From positions 25,389-89,388 of the forward strand of contig WVYX01000306.1 in NCBI GenBank assembly GCA_011772755.1: a DNA stretch of 64,000 nucleotides, written 5' to 3'. This document shows, piece by piece, positions 51,237 through 61,153 of the stretch (within the stretch, counting starts at the first letter, position 1; every line of letters begins with the position of its first letter). The notes beneath the pieces are model-generated. The model was given only the letters and a program-made list of their open reading frames with translations. It ran no database searches and was not told the origin of the DNA. A program made the translations under genes and the position numbers. Source of the DNA: Gemmatimonadales bacterium. Lineage in GTDB: Bacteria > Gemmatimonadota > Gemmatimonadetes > Gemmatimonadales > GWC2-71-9.

Positions 51237-51454
51237 TGGCTCCCGCGGGTGGAACATGCTCGCCGGTACCTCCCTCCGCACGCCACCCGGGTGATTTGCC
51301 CCGTATGCTGAGGCTAGCGCCCCGTGCGGCGGAACGCGACGTCGTCCGCAGCATGCTCCAACTCCTTGTGTCAGACGCCGTTGCACCCACGACACCAGGG
51401 GGCACCTAACTTGCTCTGGAAAGGAAGTGCGACTCGAACGACGGGCGAAGCGCT

Positions 51455-52087
51455 TTGACGCCAAGAAAGCAGTGGATCACGGTGGGCGGCTTACTCGCCG
51501 GGCTAGTGGCCGTGCTGGGCGCGGCCATCGCGGCTACGTCGGACATTCCCCTCGTCGGGCCGGGCAGTGCAGCTCCCGATTTTGAGGCCGTCAACATAGC
51601 CACGGGGGACCCGGCTACGCTGGCCGACTATCGGGGCGATGTCGTCCTTCTGAACATCTGGGCCACCTGGTGTCGCGCCTGCGAAGAGGAAATGCCCTCA
51701 ATGCAGCGACTGCACGAGCAACTCGCTCCCAGCGGACTCAGGATCGTAGCGGTGAGCATCGACAAAGCCAGCTCGCAGGAGGTGCTCAGGTGGGTGCAGG
51801 AGCGCGACCTTACCTTTGACGTCCTGCATGATCGCCAAGGCCGAATCGAAAACCTGTACCAGACCACGGGAGTACCGGAGAGTTTCGTCATCGACCGCCA
51901 TGGAGCGCTCGTAAAGAAGGAAATCGGCGCCCGGGAGTGGGATGTCCCCGCCCAAGTTGCCTACTTCCGGCGGCTTCTGGGCTTGGAGGGAGGCGTCCCA
52001 GCAGCCGATGCGCCACAATGCGGGCTTTGCGAGGAGTCGGCCGTGACTGCTGGGGGTGTCGATACAGTCCCAGCAGGCAGCCCGTGA
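51455..52087 (+). CDS. TlpA/ResA-like membrane thioredoxin
   Basis: 210 residues from a TTG start. N-terminal anchor (WITVGGLLAGLVAVLGAAIAA), then a TlpA-family fold: GSAAPDFEAVNIATGDPATLADYRGDVVLLNIWATWCRACEEEMPSM with active site WCRAC, the cis-Pro region TTGVPESFVIDRHG, and a C-terminal extra CGLCEE motif outside the fold. These proteins reduce apocytochrome or copper-site thiols outside the membrane, fitting the cytochrome c and CuA content of the window. Confidence 0.9.
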   Translation: MTPRKQWITVGGLLAGLVAVLGAAIAATSDIPLVGPGSAAPDFEAVNIATGDPATLADYRGDVVLLNIWATWCRACEEEMPSMQRLHEQLAPSGLRIVAVSIDKASSQEVLRWVQERDLTFDVLHDRQGRIENLYQTTGVPESFVIDRHGALVKKEIGAREWDVPAQVAYFRRLLGLEGGVPAADAPQCGLCEESAVTAGGVDTVPAGSP

Positions 52088-52132
52088 AGACCGCTGCGCG
52101 GGAAGGTTCGGCTCAGGCTGCGGATCTCCTGC

Positions 52133-53446
52133 ATGTCGCCGTCAAGGGAAATCAGGACTACGAGTTCCAGGCCCCAGGGAGCCGGTGAGCGGTCGCGCCT
52201 CCCCGCGGGGACCTCGCCGCAATTGCCTGCTCTTGCGTGCTTCAAGCCTGCCATCGCCCTCCTTGCCATCCTCCTCGCAGAGTGCGCAGCTCCCAAGGGC
52301 GAGCGCCCGTGGGCGGCGGAGCCCCAACTGCGAGTTGCCATTACGATAGGTGCTAGACAGCTGCGCATTCGGGGGCAAGGGCGTGTGGCTGCAGAAGGCT
52401 CTACAAGAACCCTCGTGGCTCCGGGCCAGGAGGTCCGGGTGATCCCGGACCAGAACCGTGTCCGTTTGCAGAGCTATTCGGGCTCTCGATCAGAGCGGAT
52501 CTCGTTCAGCACCCTCGATCGCGCTCGGTTCGTCATGGTGAACGACAAGCCGTACCGGGGATCGGTGGAGGCTTACGCTCGTGGGGGAACGGTGACCGCG
52601 GTAAACGTCGTCGGCCTGGAAGCATACCTGCGCGGCGTGGTCACAAGCGAGATGGGCTCCGGCTCCAGGAACGAACTCGCAGCCCTAGAGGCACAGGCTA
52701 TTGCCTCACGCACCTACGCCCTCAAGAACCGTGGACGGTTCCGGGAGGAGGGATACGACATCCGAGCCAGTGTTTCGGACCAGGCCTACCTCGGTGTGGA
52801 ACGGGAGACGCCGCTGGGAGTGGAGGCGGTCCGGCGTACTGCTGGACTGGTACTCACCTACGAGGGCGAGTTGATAGCCCCGTTCTTTCACTCCACGTGC
52901 GGTTACTCGACCGCGGCTCCGAACGAAGCATTCCGGGCAGTAGGGCCCGCACCCTACCTCAGGCCCGTCTCCGACCGCCGCCCGGCCGGCGGCTACTACT
53001 CCGACATCTCGCCGCGTTTTCGCTGGACCGTCGAGTGGGAGGGCTCGGAACTGCGGGATATTCTCCGACGCACCATCCCATCGGTCCTGGGGATCGAGCA
53101 GGAGATGGTCGACGAGATCCGTAACATCCACGTGCGGAGGAGGGGCCCCTCGGGACGCGTCGTCGAACTCTGGGTGGAGGTCAGTCGTGGTGCCATCCCA
53201 GTGTTCGGCCCGGACTTGCGACAGGTGCTGGCCACACCGGAGGGCCAACCACTGGGTAGCACGGCAATCGAAGTCTCGACCACCAAAGACGCCGGTCGCG
53301 TCGAACGCTTCAGAGTAGAGGGGACAGGCTGGGGCCACGGCGTCGGGATGTGTCAGTGGGGAGCCGTCGGGCGCGCACGCGCCGGCCAGAGTGCTCACAC
53401 CATCCTAGCCACCTACTTTCCGGGGACCCGCGTTGACCGTAGGTAA
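52133..53446 (+). CDS. SpoIID/LytB-domain protein
   Basis: 437 residues as the longest frame; a TTG at 52223 just before a hydrophobic signal (ACFKPAIALLAILLAEC) may be the true start. SpoIID features: NVVGLEAYLRGVVTSEMGSGSRNELAALEAQAIASRTYAL, FFHSTCGYSTAAPNEAF, and the end GTGWGHGVGMCQWGAVGRARAG. In non-sporulating bacteria these are peptidoglycan lytic transglycosylase-type enzymes. The adjacent PBP2 gene supports a wall-growth role. Confidence 0.9.
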   Translation: MSPSREIRTTSSRPQGAGERSRLPAGTSPQLPALACFKPAIALLAILLAECAAPKGERPWAAEPQLRVAITIGARQLRIRGQGRVAAEGSTRTLVAPGQEVRVIPDQNRVRLQSYSGSRSERISFSTLDRARFVMVNDKPYRGSVEAYARGGTVTAVNVVGLEAYLRGVVTSEMGSGSRNELAALEAQAIASRTYALKNRGRFREEGYDIRASVSDQAYLGVERETPLGVEAVRRTAGLVLTYEGELIAPFFHSTCGYSTAAPNEAFRAVGPAPYLRPVSDRRPAGGYYSDISPRFRWTVEWEGSELRDILRRTIPSVLGIEQEMVDEIRNIHVRRRGPSGRVVELWVEVSRGAIPVFGPDLRQVLATPEGQPLGSTAIEVSTTKDAGRVERFRVEGTGWGHGVGMCQWGAVGRARAGQSAHTILATYFPGTRVDRR

Positions 53447-53587
53447 TGGCATCATAGTGGCACCGCGCGCCTCCCCGCGCCTGTCTTCCGCAAAGGCAGT
53501 CCTCGAACGGCGAACGGTCCGACTGCCGCCCCTGCGAGTGCCGTGGTTCTCCTCTCTTGCCAAGATGGCTCACCATCGAACGAGCGC

Positions 53588-55435
53588 ATGAGCTGGTACC
53601 ATCCGCATAGCGTGCGACGCCGAGCCGCAGCCGTCCGCGTCATCACTGTTACCGTCTTCGGTATCCTCGCGCTGGCGTTCTTCCGCGCCCAGGTCCTTAG
53701 CACTCGTAGGTATCGGCTGCAGTCGGAACAGAACCGACTGCGCCCGGTGTGGCTGCCGGCAGCGCGGGGAGTGATCACGGACCGAAACGGCGTGGTGCTG
53801 GCGGACAACGTCCCCGGATACTCCGTCGCGGTCTTGGCGTCGGCACTTGATTCGCTGCGGTCCACGCTGCACACAATTGCGCCCATAGCGAACCTGGACT
53901 CGGCTCGCATCGAGGGATTACTGCAACGGTTTCAGCGCACGCCCCACGAACCATTGGTGTTGCGCCAAGACGCGAGCTTCGAACTTGTAGCGGCGCTTGA
54001 GGAGCAGCGAGTGGTCATCCCAGAGTTGCTGATCCAAACCGAGCCTAAGCGGTCGTATCCGCATGGCGAGATCGCCGCCCACGTCGTCGGGTATGTCGGA
54101 GAGATCTCAGAAGAGGAATTGACCTCTGGACTCCTGCCAGGTGCGCATCGCGGGATGCTGATGGGCCGCGACGGCCTCGAGCGGCAGTACGACGTGCGTC
54201 TGCGGGGAAGAGACGGAGTGCGGTTTGTCGAAGTCGATGCGCTTGGCCGGACCGTCCGAGAGGCCGTGGAAGCAACGACGCTCAAACCGCAGCGAGGCGA
54301 CACACTCCGTACGTCGCTGGATATCGAGCTTCAGCACTTCATAGCCGAGGTCTTCCCACGGGGACAGCGGGGCGCCGTGATGGCAATGGATCCACGCACT
54401 GGAGAAGTGTTGGCACTCTATTCGTCGCCAGGTTTCGATCCAAACGCCTTCGTTGGCGGGATGGATCCAGACGAGTGGCACGCCCTCTCGCACTCCGAGG
54501 ACCAACCTCTGTTCAATCGCGCGATCGGCGGGCTGTATCCACCGGCTTCACCCTGGAAGCTGGCGGTTGCTGTTAGCGCCTTGAAGAGGGGAGCGGCGGG
54601 ACTCGACAGCCACATGGAGATCCCCTGTAGGGGAGGGCTGCTGTATGGCAACCGATATTTCCGGTGCTGGAAGGAGCACGGAGACCTCTCGCTCCGAGAG
54701 GCCATACAGTTCTCCTGCGATGTCTATTTCTACCAGTTGGGGCTAAAGCTCACGCTTGACAATCTGCTGCGCGACGCGGTCGACATGGGGTTCGGCGAAC
54801 GGTCCGGCATCGATTTGCCTGGCGAGCAGCTGCCTTTGTTTCCCAGATCGAACAAGTACTACGACGAACAGTATGGGCGCGGTGGATGGACCAATGCAGT
54901 CACGCTGAACCTGGCGATCGGACAGGGAGAGAACTCACAGAGTCTCAGCAACATGGTAAGGTTCTACGCGATGCTCGCGAGCCCGACGGGGGCCGCACCG
55001 GCACCCCGCCTGGTCGCCGAGGAGAGCGTCCCGCTACGCTCATTACACATGTCACCAGCGGCACTCGCGGAACTGCAGGACGCCCTCGTGCAGGTAGTCC
55101 GGACGGGAACCGCCGCCGGTGCTCGGATCGCCGAACTCGAGATCGCCGGCAAGACGGGGACCGCCCAAAACGCCCGAGGGCCGGCTCACGGCTGGTTCCT
55201 GGGCTTCGCCCCAGCCGATCGTCCAGCCGTGGTAGTCGGAGCGATCGTGGAGTTTGCCGGGCACGGGTCCGACGTGGCACCACTGGTAACCCGGATCATC
55301 GCCCGCCACCTGCTGGGACCCGACGCCCCACCTCCGGGGTCGGGTGAACTCGAATTCATGTTGCCCTCAGACTCAGCACCGGCACCCCGCCGGCTCCTCC
55401 CGGACACTTCACCTCTGAGCCGCCCTCCAGCCTGA
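53588..55435 (+). CDS. mrdA: Penicillin-binding protein 2 (peptidoglycan transpeptidase)
   Basis: 615 residues from the Met at 53588 (GTG at 53543 also open). N-terminal helix, dimerisation domain (RGVITDRNGVVLADNVPGYSVAVL, GHxxGYVGEISEEEL region), and transpeptidase with SxxK as ASPWK in GGLYPPASPWKLAVAVSAL, SxD/N as SCD in QFSCDVYFYQLG, and KTGTAQ. PBP2 makes the cross-links of cell elongation with RodA/MreB. The usual mreBCD-rodA neighbours are absent here. Confidence 0.92.
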   Translation: MSWYHPHSVRRRAAAVRVITVTVFGILALAFFRAQVLSTRRYRLQSEQNRLRPVWLPAARGVITDRNGVVLADNVPGYSVAVLASALDSLRSTLHTIAPIANLDSARIEGLLQRFQRTPHEPLVLRQDASFELVAALEEQRVVIPELLIQTEPKRSYPHGEIAAHVVGYVGEISEEELTSGLLPGAHRGMLMGRDGLERQYDVRLRGRDGVRFVEVDALGRTVREAVEATTLKPQRGDTLRTSLDIELQHFIAEVFPRGQRGAVMAMDPRTGEVLALYSSPGFDPNAFVGGMDPDEWHALSHSEDQPLFNRAIGGLYPPASPWKLAVAVSALKRGAAGLDSHMEIPCRGGLLYGNRYFRCWKEHGDLSLREAIQFSCDVYFYQLGLKLTLDNLLRDAVDMGFGERSGIDLPGEQLPLFPRSNKYYDEQYGRGGWTNAVTLNLAIGQGENSQSLSNMVRFYAMLASPTGAAPAPRLVAEESVPLRSLHMSPAALAELQDALVQVVRTGTAAGARIAELEIAGKTGTAQNARGPAHGWFLGFAPADRPAVVVGAIVEFAGHGSDVAPLVTRIIARHLLGPDAPPPGSGELEFMLPSDSAPAPRRLLPDTSPLSRPPA

Positions 55436-55522
55436 TCCCTTGACGTGACCGATGAGCGCGACGTGCTTTTCCAGTCCGATGCCTTGTCCCTGGCCTAGCC
55501 AGCGTGCACAGCGGTGGGCTGA

Positions 55523-56197
55523 ATGCGGGTCCGAGTGCCGATGCCTTTGACGCGGCACGAGCTGCGCGCCCTCTATCGGAAGCGCGCCAAGCGTTACGAC
55601 TTCACTTCGAACCTGTACTACCTCGTCGGGTTCAGGATGGGGGCGTTCCGCAAGAAGGCCGTTGCCGCGCTGCGAGTACGGCCTGGCGACACCGTTGTCG
55701 AGATCGGGTGCGGTACCGGGCTGAACTTCTCTCTGCTGCACGAAGCCGTCGGACCGAGCGGTAAGATCATCGGCGTCGACATGACCGACGCGATGCTCTA
55801 CCAGGCGAAGCAACGGATCGTGGAGCGTGGCTGGTCGAACGTCGAGCTGGTACAGTCTGACGCGGCGAGCTACGAGTTCCCGCCTGCCGTTGGCGGGGTC
55901 ATCTCCACGTTTGCGCTGGCGCATGTGCCGCAGTTCGACGACGTCATTCGGCGAGGTGCCGCGGCGTTGTCACCGGGCAAGCAGTGGGTGGTTGCCGAGC
56001 TAAAGCTTCCCACTGGCTGGATACGGCACCTCGCTCCTGTCGCCCTGCCGTTCATCCGCCCCTTCGGCGTCACTCTCGACATGGCCGACCGGCGCCCCTG
56101 GGAGTCGATGCAGAGGTACCTCGAGGATGTGACGGTCGCGGAGTTCTACTTGGGATCAGCCTATATCGCCAACGGCGGGGCGCGGGTCACGCACTGA
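55523..56197 (+). CDS. SAM-dependent methyltransferase
   Basis: 224 residues (218 from the Met at 55541). Motif I VVEIGCGTGLNFSLLHEAVG, motif II IGVDMTDAMLYQAKQRI, ELVQSDAASYEFPPAVGGVISTFALAHVPQFD, and WVVAELKLP. Begins RHELRALYRKRAKRYDFTSNLYYLVGFRMGAFRKKAV, the head found in lipid- or quinone-modifying UbiE-like enzymes. Substrate not identifiable. Third soluble methyltransferase in the window. Confidence 0.88.
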   Translation: MRVRVPMPLTRHELRALYRKRAKRYDFTSNLYYLVGFRMGAFRKKAVAALRVRPGDTVVEIGCGTGLNFSLLHEAVGPSGKIIGVDMTDAMLYQAKQRIVERGWSNVELVQSDAASYEFPPAVGGVISTFALAHVPQFDDVIRRGAAALSPGKQWVVAELKLPTGWIRHLAPVALPFIRPFGVTLDMADRRPWESMQRYLEDVTVAEFYLGSAYIANGGARVTH

Positions 56198-56312
56198 GTG
56201 GCATCAGGTTGGGGCGCAGCATAGTGCGCCCGCAGTGTGGCGAGTGAGAGGTGTGTGACCAAGACCACGCGCCAAGTAGTCCCGCAGCGCACCTCGAACC
56301 TCGTACGTTCGC

Positions 56313-56723
56313 CTACGGCTCCCGCTTGCGCTCGTGGCTCAGCGACCACACGTAGGCGGCGACGGCTCGGACCTCCGCGTCAGTAGCACCGCCCCAACCC
56401 CGCATCGGCATGGGTAGTCCCGACTTCGACTCCCTCTTGGTCACGCCGTGCAGGATGCGCTGCAGGATCTCGTCGTAGGTACCGGAGCCGCGAATCCACT
56501 CGTCGTCGGTGAGATTGGGACCGTACTCAGTCCCCTGCCCGCCGGAGCCGTGACAAGTATCACACTTCGGCGCGCCGCGGAACACTTTCTTCCCCCGGGC
56601 AATCGACGAGTCGGTAACGCCAGGGGGAGACGGCGCCTGCTGCGACCGTGCGAAGTTCGCACTAGCGCCGAGGAGGATGGCACAGACGATCGCCGGCGAC
56701 AGAAGCTGTGTGGTGGTGCGCAC
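56313..56723 (-). CDS. Small class I cytochrome c
   Basis: 136 residues, GTG start. Signal peptide ends FARSQ; haem site in GKKVFRGAPKCDTCHGSGGQGTEYGPNLTDDEW; axial Met in SGLPMPMRGWGGATDAEVRAVAAYVWSL. A periplasmic electron carrier and a client of the Ccm system encoded at 2-6 kb. It converges with the methyltransferase gene and stands alone. Confidence 0.92.
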   Translation of the reverse strand: MRTTTQLLSPAIVCAILLGASANFARSQQAPSPPGVTDSSIARGKKVFRGAPKCDTCHGSGGQGTEYGPNLTDDEWIRGSGTYDEILQRILHGVTKRESKSGLPMPMRGWGGATDAEVRAVAAYVWSLSHERKREP

Positions 56724-57012
56724 GGGTCATTCCCCGCAACTCCTGAACCAAGCTACAGCGCGGGTTCCCGACCCCGCAATGTGCCGCGAATGACTCTGTG
56801 AACGCGGACCGATCTGTTGATGAGGGAGGTGACTCTTTCGCCGAGACTAATCCGCGTTCAGATGGTCATCCGCGGCCGCCACCGCGCGGAAGGACTGCTC
56901 GGTGGGTGTGCTCTCCGACGAATCCCTGACTCACCACGTTAAGTACGATCCACTAGCCGACACCGCACGCCTCGCTCATCCTTACAGGGCCAGCTACGCC
57001 TGGGTGATCACT

Positions 57013-58647
57013 ATGTTCACGACTCCCCGACTTGGTCGCCGACGAATAGTCGCCCCGCAGCTGTCCGAGAGCGTGCGACGGCACAGCCGCTCCCGGTGGT
57101 CGCTGCCCGCAGGGCGCACCATAGCGACCGTCCTCCTTGCGACTACCGCTCTACCGGTACCGGTATCGCCGCAGCAGCAGCCCAAAACCACACTGATCAC
57201 GAACGTTCGCCTGCTGGACGGCACGGGGACCCCAAGCCGGCCAGCAGCGGTCCGCGTTCGCGGGGACCGGATAGTGGAGGTTGGCCAGCTCGAGCCTCAG
57301 GCCGAAGATGCTGTGGTGGACGGCGGCGGGCTGGCACTGGCACCTGGTTTCATCGACACCCACAGCCACCACGACCGTGGCCTGTTGCAGCACCCGGAGG
57401 CCCTGGCCCTGGTGAGCCAGGGGGTCACCACGATCGTGGTGGGACAGGACGGAGGCTCGCGCTCTCCGCTGGCGCAGTACTTCGCCCGGTTGGAGGCCGA
57501 GCCGGCGGCGGTGAACCTCGCATCCTACGCGGGACACAACACGCTGCGCCGCCAAGTGCTGGGGGACGATTTTCGGCGGACTGCTACGCCGGCCGAGATC
57601 GACGAAATGCGGCGGCTGCTGCGAGGAGAGCTTGCCGCCGGAGCCCTCGGGCTCTCAACCGGTCTGGAATACGACCCGGGCATCTACTCTGCCACGGAAG
57701 AGGTGCTTGCCCTGGCACAGGAGGCCGCAGCCGCAGGCGGACGGTACGTCAGCCACATTCGTAGCGAGGACCGTGACCTGTGGCCGGCGGTGGAGGAAGT
57801 GATCCGGATCGGGCGTGAAGCCCGATTGCCGGCTCAGATATCGCACATGAAGCTCGCCATGCGGAGTCTGTGGGGACAGGCCGGCCGGCTCCTCGCCCGC
57901 CTGGAGGAGGCCCGGGCTGCCGGGATCGACATCACGGCTGACGTCTACCCCTACGTGTACTGGCAGTCGACCATGACCGTCCTGTTCCCCCAGCGCGACT
58001 TCGACAATCGGGAGAGTGCCGCGTTTGCCCTCGACGAGCTGGCACCTCCGGAAGGACTCCTGATCGCGAGGTTCGACCCGGATTCCAGTTACGTCGGCAA
58101 GACGGTGGCGGAGATCGCCCAGCTCCGGGAAACGGATCCGGTCACCACATACATGGCGCTGATTGCCGAGGCACAGGCCGTCGAGCAGGAAACCGGACGG
58201 CCAGCCGAGAGCGTAATCGGTACGAGCATGGATCCGGATGATGTGGTTGAGCTCATCGCTTGGCCTCATTCGAACGTGTGCTCGGACGGCGAGCTGGACG
58301 GCCGACATCCCCGTGGATTCGGCTCCTTTACCCGTATCCTCGGTCGCTACGTTCGCGAGCGGCAGGCTCTGACCTTAGAGAACGCCGTGCGAAAGATGAC
58401 GAGCCTCGCAGCCGATCACGTGGGCATCCGCGACCGAGGTGTGATACGGCCTGGTGCCCATGCAGATTTGGTGCTGTTCGATCCCGACCGCGTCATCGAC
58501 CGAGCCACCCCAGAGGAGCCACGGTTGCCCTCGACCGGTGTCGTGGGCGTCTGGGTCAACGGTGTCAAAGTCTTCGCGGAGGGTGAACCCACCGGCGCTC
58601 TCCCCGGCCAGGTCCTCCGACGCCGGGAACCTGATGAGACGGAGTAG
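57013..58647 (+). CDS. N-acyl-D-amino-acid deacylase / amidohydrolase
   Basis: 544 residues from the Met at 57013; a frame to 56902 is open but lacks sense as a signal. Signal-like segment near residues 30-55. Amidohydrolase features: LAPGFIDTHSHHDRGLL (metal HxH site), SQGVTTIVVGQDGG, LSTGLEYDPGIYSATEEVLALAQ, YVSHIRSED, QISHMKL, and the end IRPGAHADLVLFDPDRVIDRAT. This matches exported D-aminoacylases acting on N-acyl-D-amino acids or D-containing peptides. First of a run with a serine hydrolase. Confidence 0.9.
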   Translation: MFTTPRLGRRRIVAPQLSESVRRHSRSRWSLPAGRTIATVLLATTALPVPVSPQQQPKTTLITNVRLLDGTGTPSRPAAVRVRGDRIVEVGQLEPQAEDAVVDGGGLALAPGFIDTHSHHDRGLLQHPEALALVSQGVTTIVVGQDGGSRSPLAQYFARLEAEPAAVNLASYAGHNTLRRQVLGDDFRRTATPAEIDEMRRLLRGELAAGALGLSTGLEYDPGIYSATEEVLALAQEAAAAGGRYVSHIRSEDRDLWPAVEEVIRIGREARLPAQISHMKLAMRSLWGQAGRLLARLEEARAAGIDITADVYPYVYWQSTMTVLFPQRDFDNRESAAFALDELAPPEGLLIARFDPDSSYVGKTVAEIAQLRETDPVTTYMALIAEAQAVEQETGRPAESVIGTSMDPDDVVELIAWPHSNVCSDGELDGRHPRGFGSFTRILGRYVRERQALTLENAVRKMTSLAADHVGIRDRGVIRPGAHADLVLFDPDRVIDRATPEEPRLPSTGVVGVWVNGVKVFAEGEPTGALPGQVLRRREPDETE

Positions 58648-58650
58648 ACC

Positions 58651-60096
58651 ATGAGGCTGAACCAGATACGCTCACTTCCACGGCTGCGCGCACTGATGGC
58701 AGCAGTGGTCACCGTGGTTCCGTTCGCGCCGGCAGCCGCGCAACAAGGCGACCTGGAAGCCCGTGTCGACAGCATCTTCGCCCGGTACGACCATACACGC
58801 TCGCCCGGCTGCGCTCTCGGTGTGATCCGGGATGGGGCGTTCGTCCTCAAGCGCGGTTACGGCATGGCGAACCTGGAGTATGGGATCGCGCTGACTCCCA
58901 CGAGCGTGTTTCGGATCGGCTCCACGTCGAAGCAGTTCACCGCCGCCGCGATCCTCCTCCTTGCCGAGGAGGGAAAGCTGTCCCTGGACGACAACGTTCG
59001 GCGATACGTCCCCGAGCTACGTGAGCGCTATCCGCCCGTCACCATTCGTCACTTGCTGCACCACACGAGCGGTGTTCGGGACTACCTCACCCTGATGACG
59101 CTCGCCGGCAGGCAGAGCGATGACTTCTACACCGACGACGACGTAGTGGGGATGCTGGCCAGGCAGAACGAGTTGAACTTCGCGCCCGGCGAGGAGTACC
59201 TCTACAGCAACTCCGGCTACTTCCTCCTCTCCCGAGTCGTCAGGGGCGCCAGCGGGAAGTCGCTGCGGCAGTATGCCGACGAGAAGATCTTCCGACCCCT
59301 CGCCATGACACACACACATTTCCACGACGACCACCGCGAGGTCGTGTCAAACCGGGCAAGCGGGTATGCACCTGTCCAGGGCGGCGGGTTTCGCATCAGC
59401 ATGACGAACCTGGACATGGTGGGGGACGGCGGCGTCTTCACGACGGTGGAAGACCTGCTCCGCTGGGATCGGCACTTCTACAGGCGTCAGATCGGCGGCG
59501 AACGGTTCTGGCACGAGATGCTCGAGCGTGGGGTGCTCAATTCCGGCGACACGCTCGATTACGCGCGCGGCCTGGTCCACGGAGAGTATCGCGGCCTCAA
59601 GACCGTCAGCCACGGAGGTGCCTTCGTCGGCTTCCGGGCACAGCTGCTGCGCTTTCCCGAGCAGCGCTTTTCGGTCATCTGCCTGTGCAACCTCAGCTCG
59701 GCCAATCCGTCTCGCCTCGCATTGCGGGTCGCCGATGTCTACCTGGAGGACCTGCTCGGGCCCGCTGAAGAGGAGGAAACCCCTGAGCGAAGGCAGGACG
59801 AACCCCAGGAGGCCGAGCCGTTCCACCTGTCGGGGAGTCAACGCGCACAGTACGTCGGCGACTACTACAGCGAGGAGCTCGACGTCGTCTACCAGATCCG
59901 CGTGGAAGACGACACGCTGAGGCTCACCGTGGGCAACTTCCTCGATGGCGCGCTCCAGCCGGTGGCGCCAGACACGCTGGAACGGAGGTTTCTCACTCTG
60001 CGATTCCAGCGCGACCGCAACAACGGCGTCACGGGATTCCTGCTCGACGCGGGACGTGTGAAGAACCTGCGATTCACGCGGCGGCCGTCGGATTAG
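58651..60096 (+). CDS. Serine beta-lactamase-like hydrolase
   Basis: 481 residues, three bases after the D-aminoacylase stop. Signal ends AAAQQG. Class C beta-lactamase/DD-peptidase motifs: SxxK in FRIGSTSKQFTAAAILLLAEEGKLSLDD, YxN in YLYSNSGYFLLSRV, and HGG in KTVSHGGAFVGF. A C-terminal lipocalin-like beta domain follows (YVGDYYSEELDVVYQIRVEDDTLRLTVG). Likely an exported peptidase or esterase. The coupling to D-aminoacylase suggests turnover of D-amino-acid peptides. Confidence 0.92.
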   Translation: MRLNQIRSLPRLRALMAAVVTVVPFAPAAAQQGDLEARVDSIFARYDHTRSPGCALGVIRDGAFVLKRGYGMANLEYGIALTPTSVFRIGSTSKQFTAAAILLLAEEGKLSLDDNVRRYVPELRERYPPVTIRHLLHHTSGVRDYLTLMTLAGRQSDDFYTDDDVVGMLARQNELNFAPGEEYLYSNSGYFLLSRVVRGASGKSLRQYADEKIFRPLAMTHTHFHDDHREVVSNRASGYAPVQGGGFRISMTNLDMVGDGGVFTTVEDLLRWDRHFYRRQIGGERFWHEMLERGVLNSGDTLDYARGLVHGEYRGLKTVSHGGAFVGFRAQLLRFPEQRFSVICLCNLSSANPSRLALRVADVYLEDLLGPAEEEETPERRQDEPQEAEPFHLSGSQRAQYVGDYYSEELDVVYQIRVEDDTLRLTVGNFLDGALQPVAPDTLERRFLTLRFQRDRNNGVTGFLLDAGRVKNLRFTRRPSD

Positions 60097-60214
60097 GAGC
60101 TGCCGGGTCCTGGATCCAAGGGCTTTGCGCGCCGGCCTCGCGCATCCCTCGGCAGCCGGCGATACGCCATCCAGCCTTGCCACAATGGTCAACGCGCGGT
60201 ATCTCCACGGCACG

Positions 60215-61150
60215 ATGGATCTCGCACTGGTGATACTTGCCGCTGGCCTGTCCACCCGTTACGGCAGAGTCAAGCAGCTCGAGGCCGTGGGCCCGAGCGG
60301 TGAGGCGCTCCTGGACTATGCGATCTACGATGCGGTACGCGCCGGGTTCTCGAGAGCGGTGCTCATCATCCGCCAGGAGCTCGAGCACGCCTTTCGTGAC
60401 CACATCGGTCGGTGGTTTCAGGGCACGGTCGAGGTCTCTTACGTCTTTCAGGAACTGGAGGCTCTTCCAGCGGGCTTCCAGGTCCCACGCGGACGACGGA
60501 AGCCCTGGGGAACAGCGCACGCAATACTCACTGCACAGCCCAGGATCAGCGGACCCTTCGCCGTCTGCAACGCCGACGACTTCTACGGGGCGTCATCGTA
60601 CAGGCTGCTGTACGATCAGCTGTGCCACATCGGAACGACCGACGAGGTCGTCTTTGCGCTGGTGAGCTACACCCTCAGGGACACGCTCTCACCGTCAGGC
60701 GGCGTGTCCCGCGGCATCTGTACATATGACGAGGAGGGCTTACTCACCTCCGCCGCCGAAGTCAGGCAGATCAAGGCGGTGGGCGATCGGATCAGTGGAG
60801 TCACGGCGGCGGGGGAGCCATGTCTGCTCACCGGCAACGAGACGATCTCCACCAACCTCTGGGGGTTCACCCCGGCGGTCTTTCCCATCATCGAGCGAGA
60901 GTTCACGGCGTTCCTGCGCCGGAGCGGCGGAGACCCTGATGCAGAGTTTCTCATCGGCGCCGCGTTGACCGAGCAGGTCGCGAAAAAACAGGTGCGGATC
61001 AAGGTGCTGCCGTCGCCGGACGAGTGGCTCGGCATGACGCACCCCGAGGACACGCAGCATGTGACGGAGCGAATCAGGGAGTTCGTTCGGCAAGGGATCT
61101 ACCCTGAGAACCTCGCCGCCGGACTCCGAGCGCTGCCGGGGAGTCCATAG
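60215..61150 (+). CDS. Sugar-nucleotidyltransferase-like protein
   Basis: 311 residues from the Met at 60215. N-terminal nucleotide-binding signature LVILAAGLSTRYGRVKQLEAVGPSGEALLDYAIYDAVRAG, catalytic Asp pair in AVCNADDFYGASSYRLL, and GNETISTNLWGFTPAVFPIIE. Members join NTP to sugar or other phosphates. Its usual partner kinase is not present. Followed after three bases by the symporter gene. Confidence 0.88.
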   Translation: MDLALVILAAGLSTRYGRVKQLEAVGPSGEALLDYAIYDAVRAGFSRAVLIIRQELEHAFRDHIGRWFQGTVEVSYVFQELEALPAGFQVPRGRRKPWGTAHAILTAQPRISGPFAVCNADDFYGASSYRLLYDQLCHIGTTDEVVFALVSYTLRDTLSPSGGVSRGICTYDEEGLLTSAAEVRQIKAVGDRISGVTAAGEPCLLTGNETISTNLWGFTPAVFPIIEREFTAFLRRSGGDPDAEFLIGAALTEQVAKKQVRIKVLPSPDEWLGMTHPEDTQHVTERIREFVRQGIYPENLAAGLRALPGSP

Positions 61151-61153
61151 CCA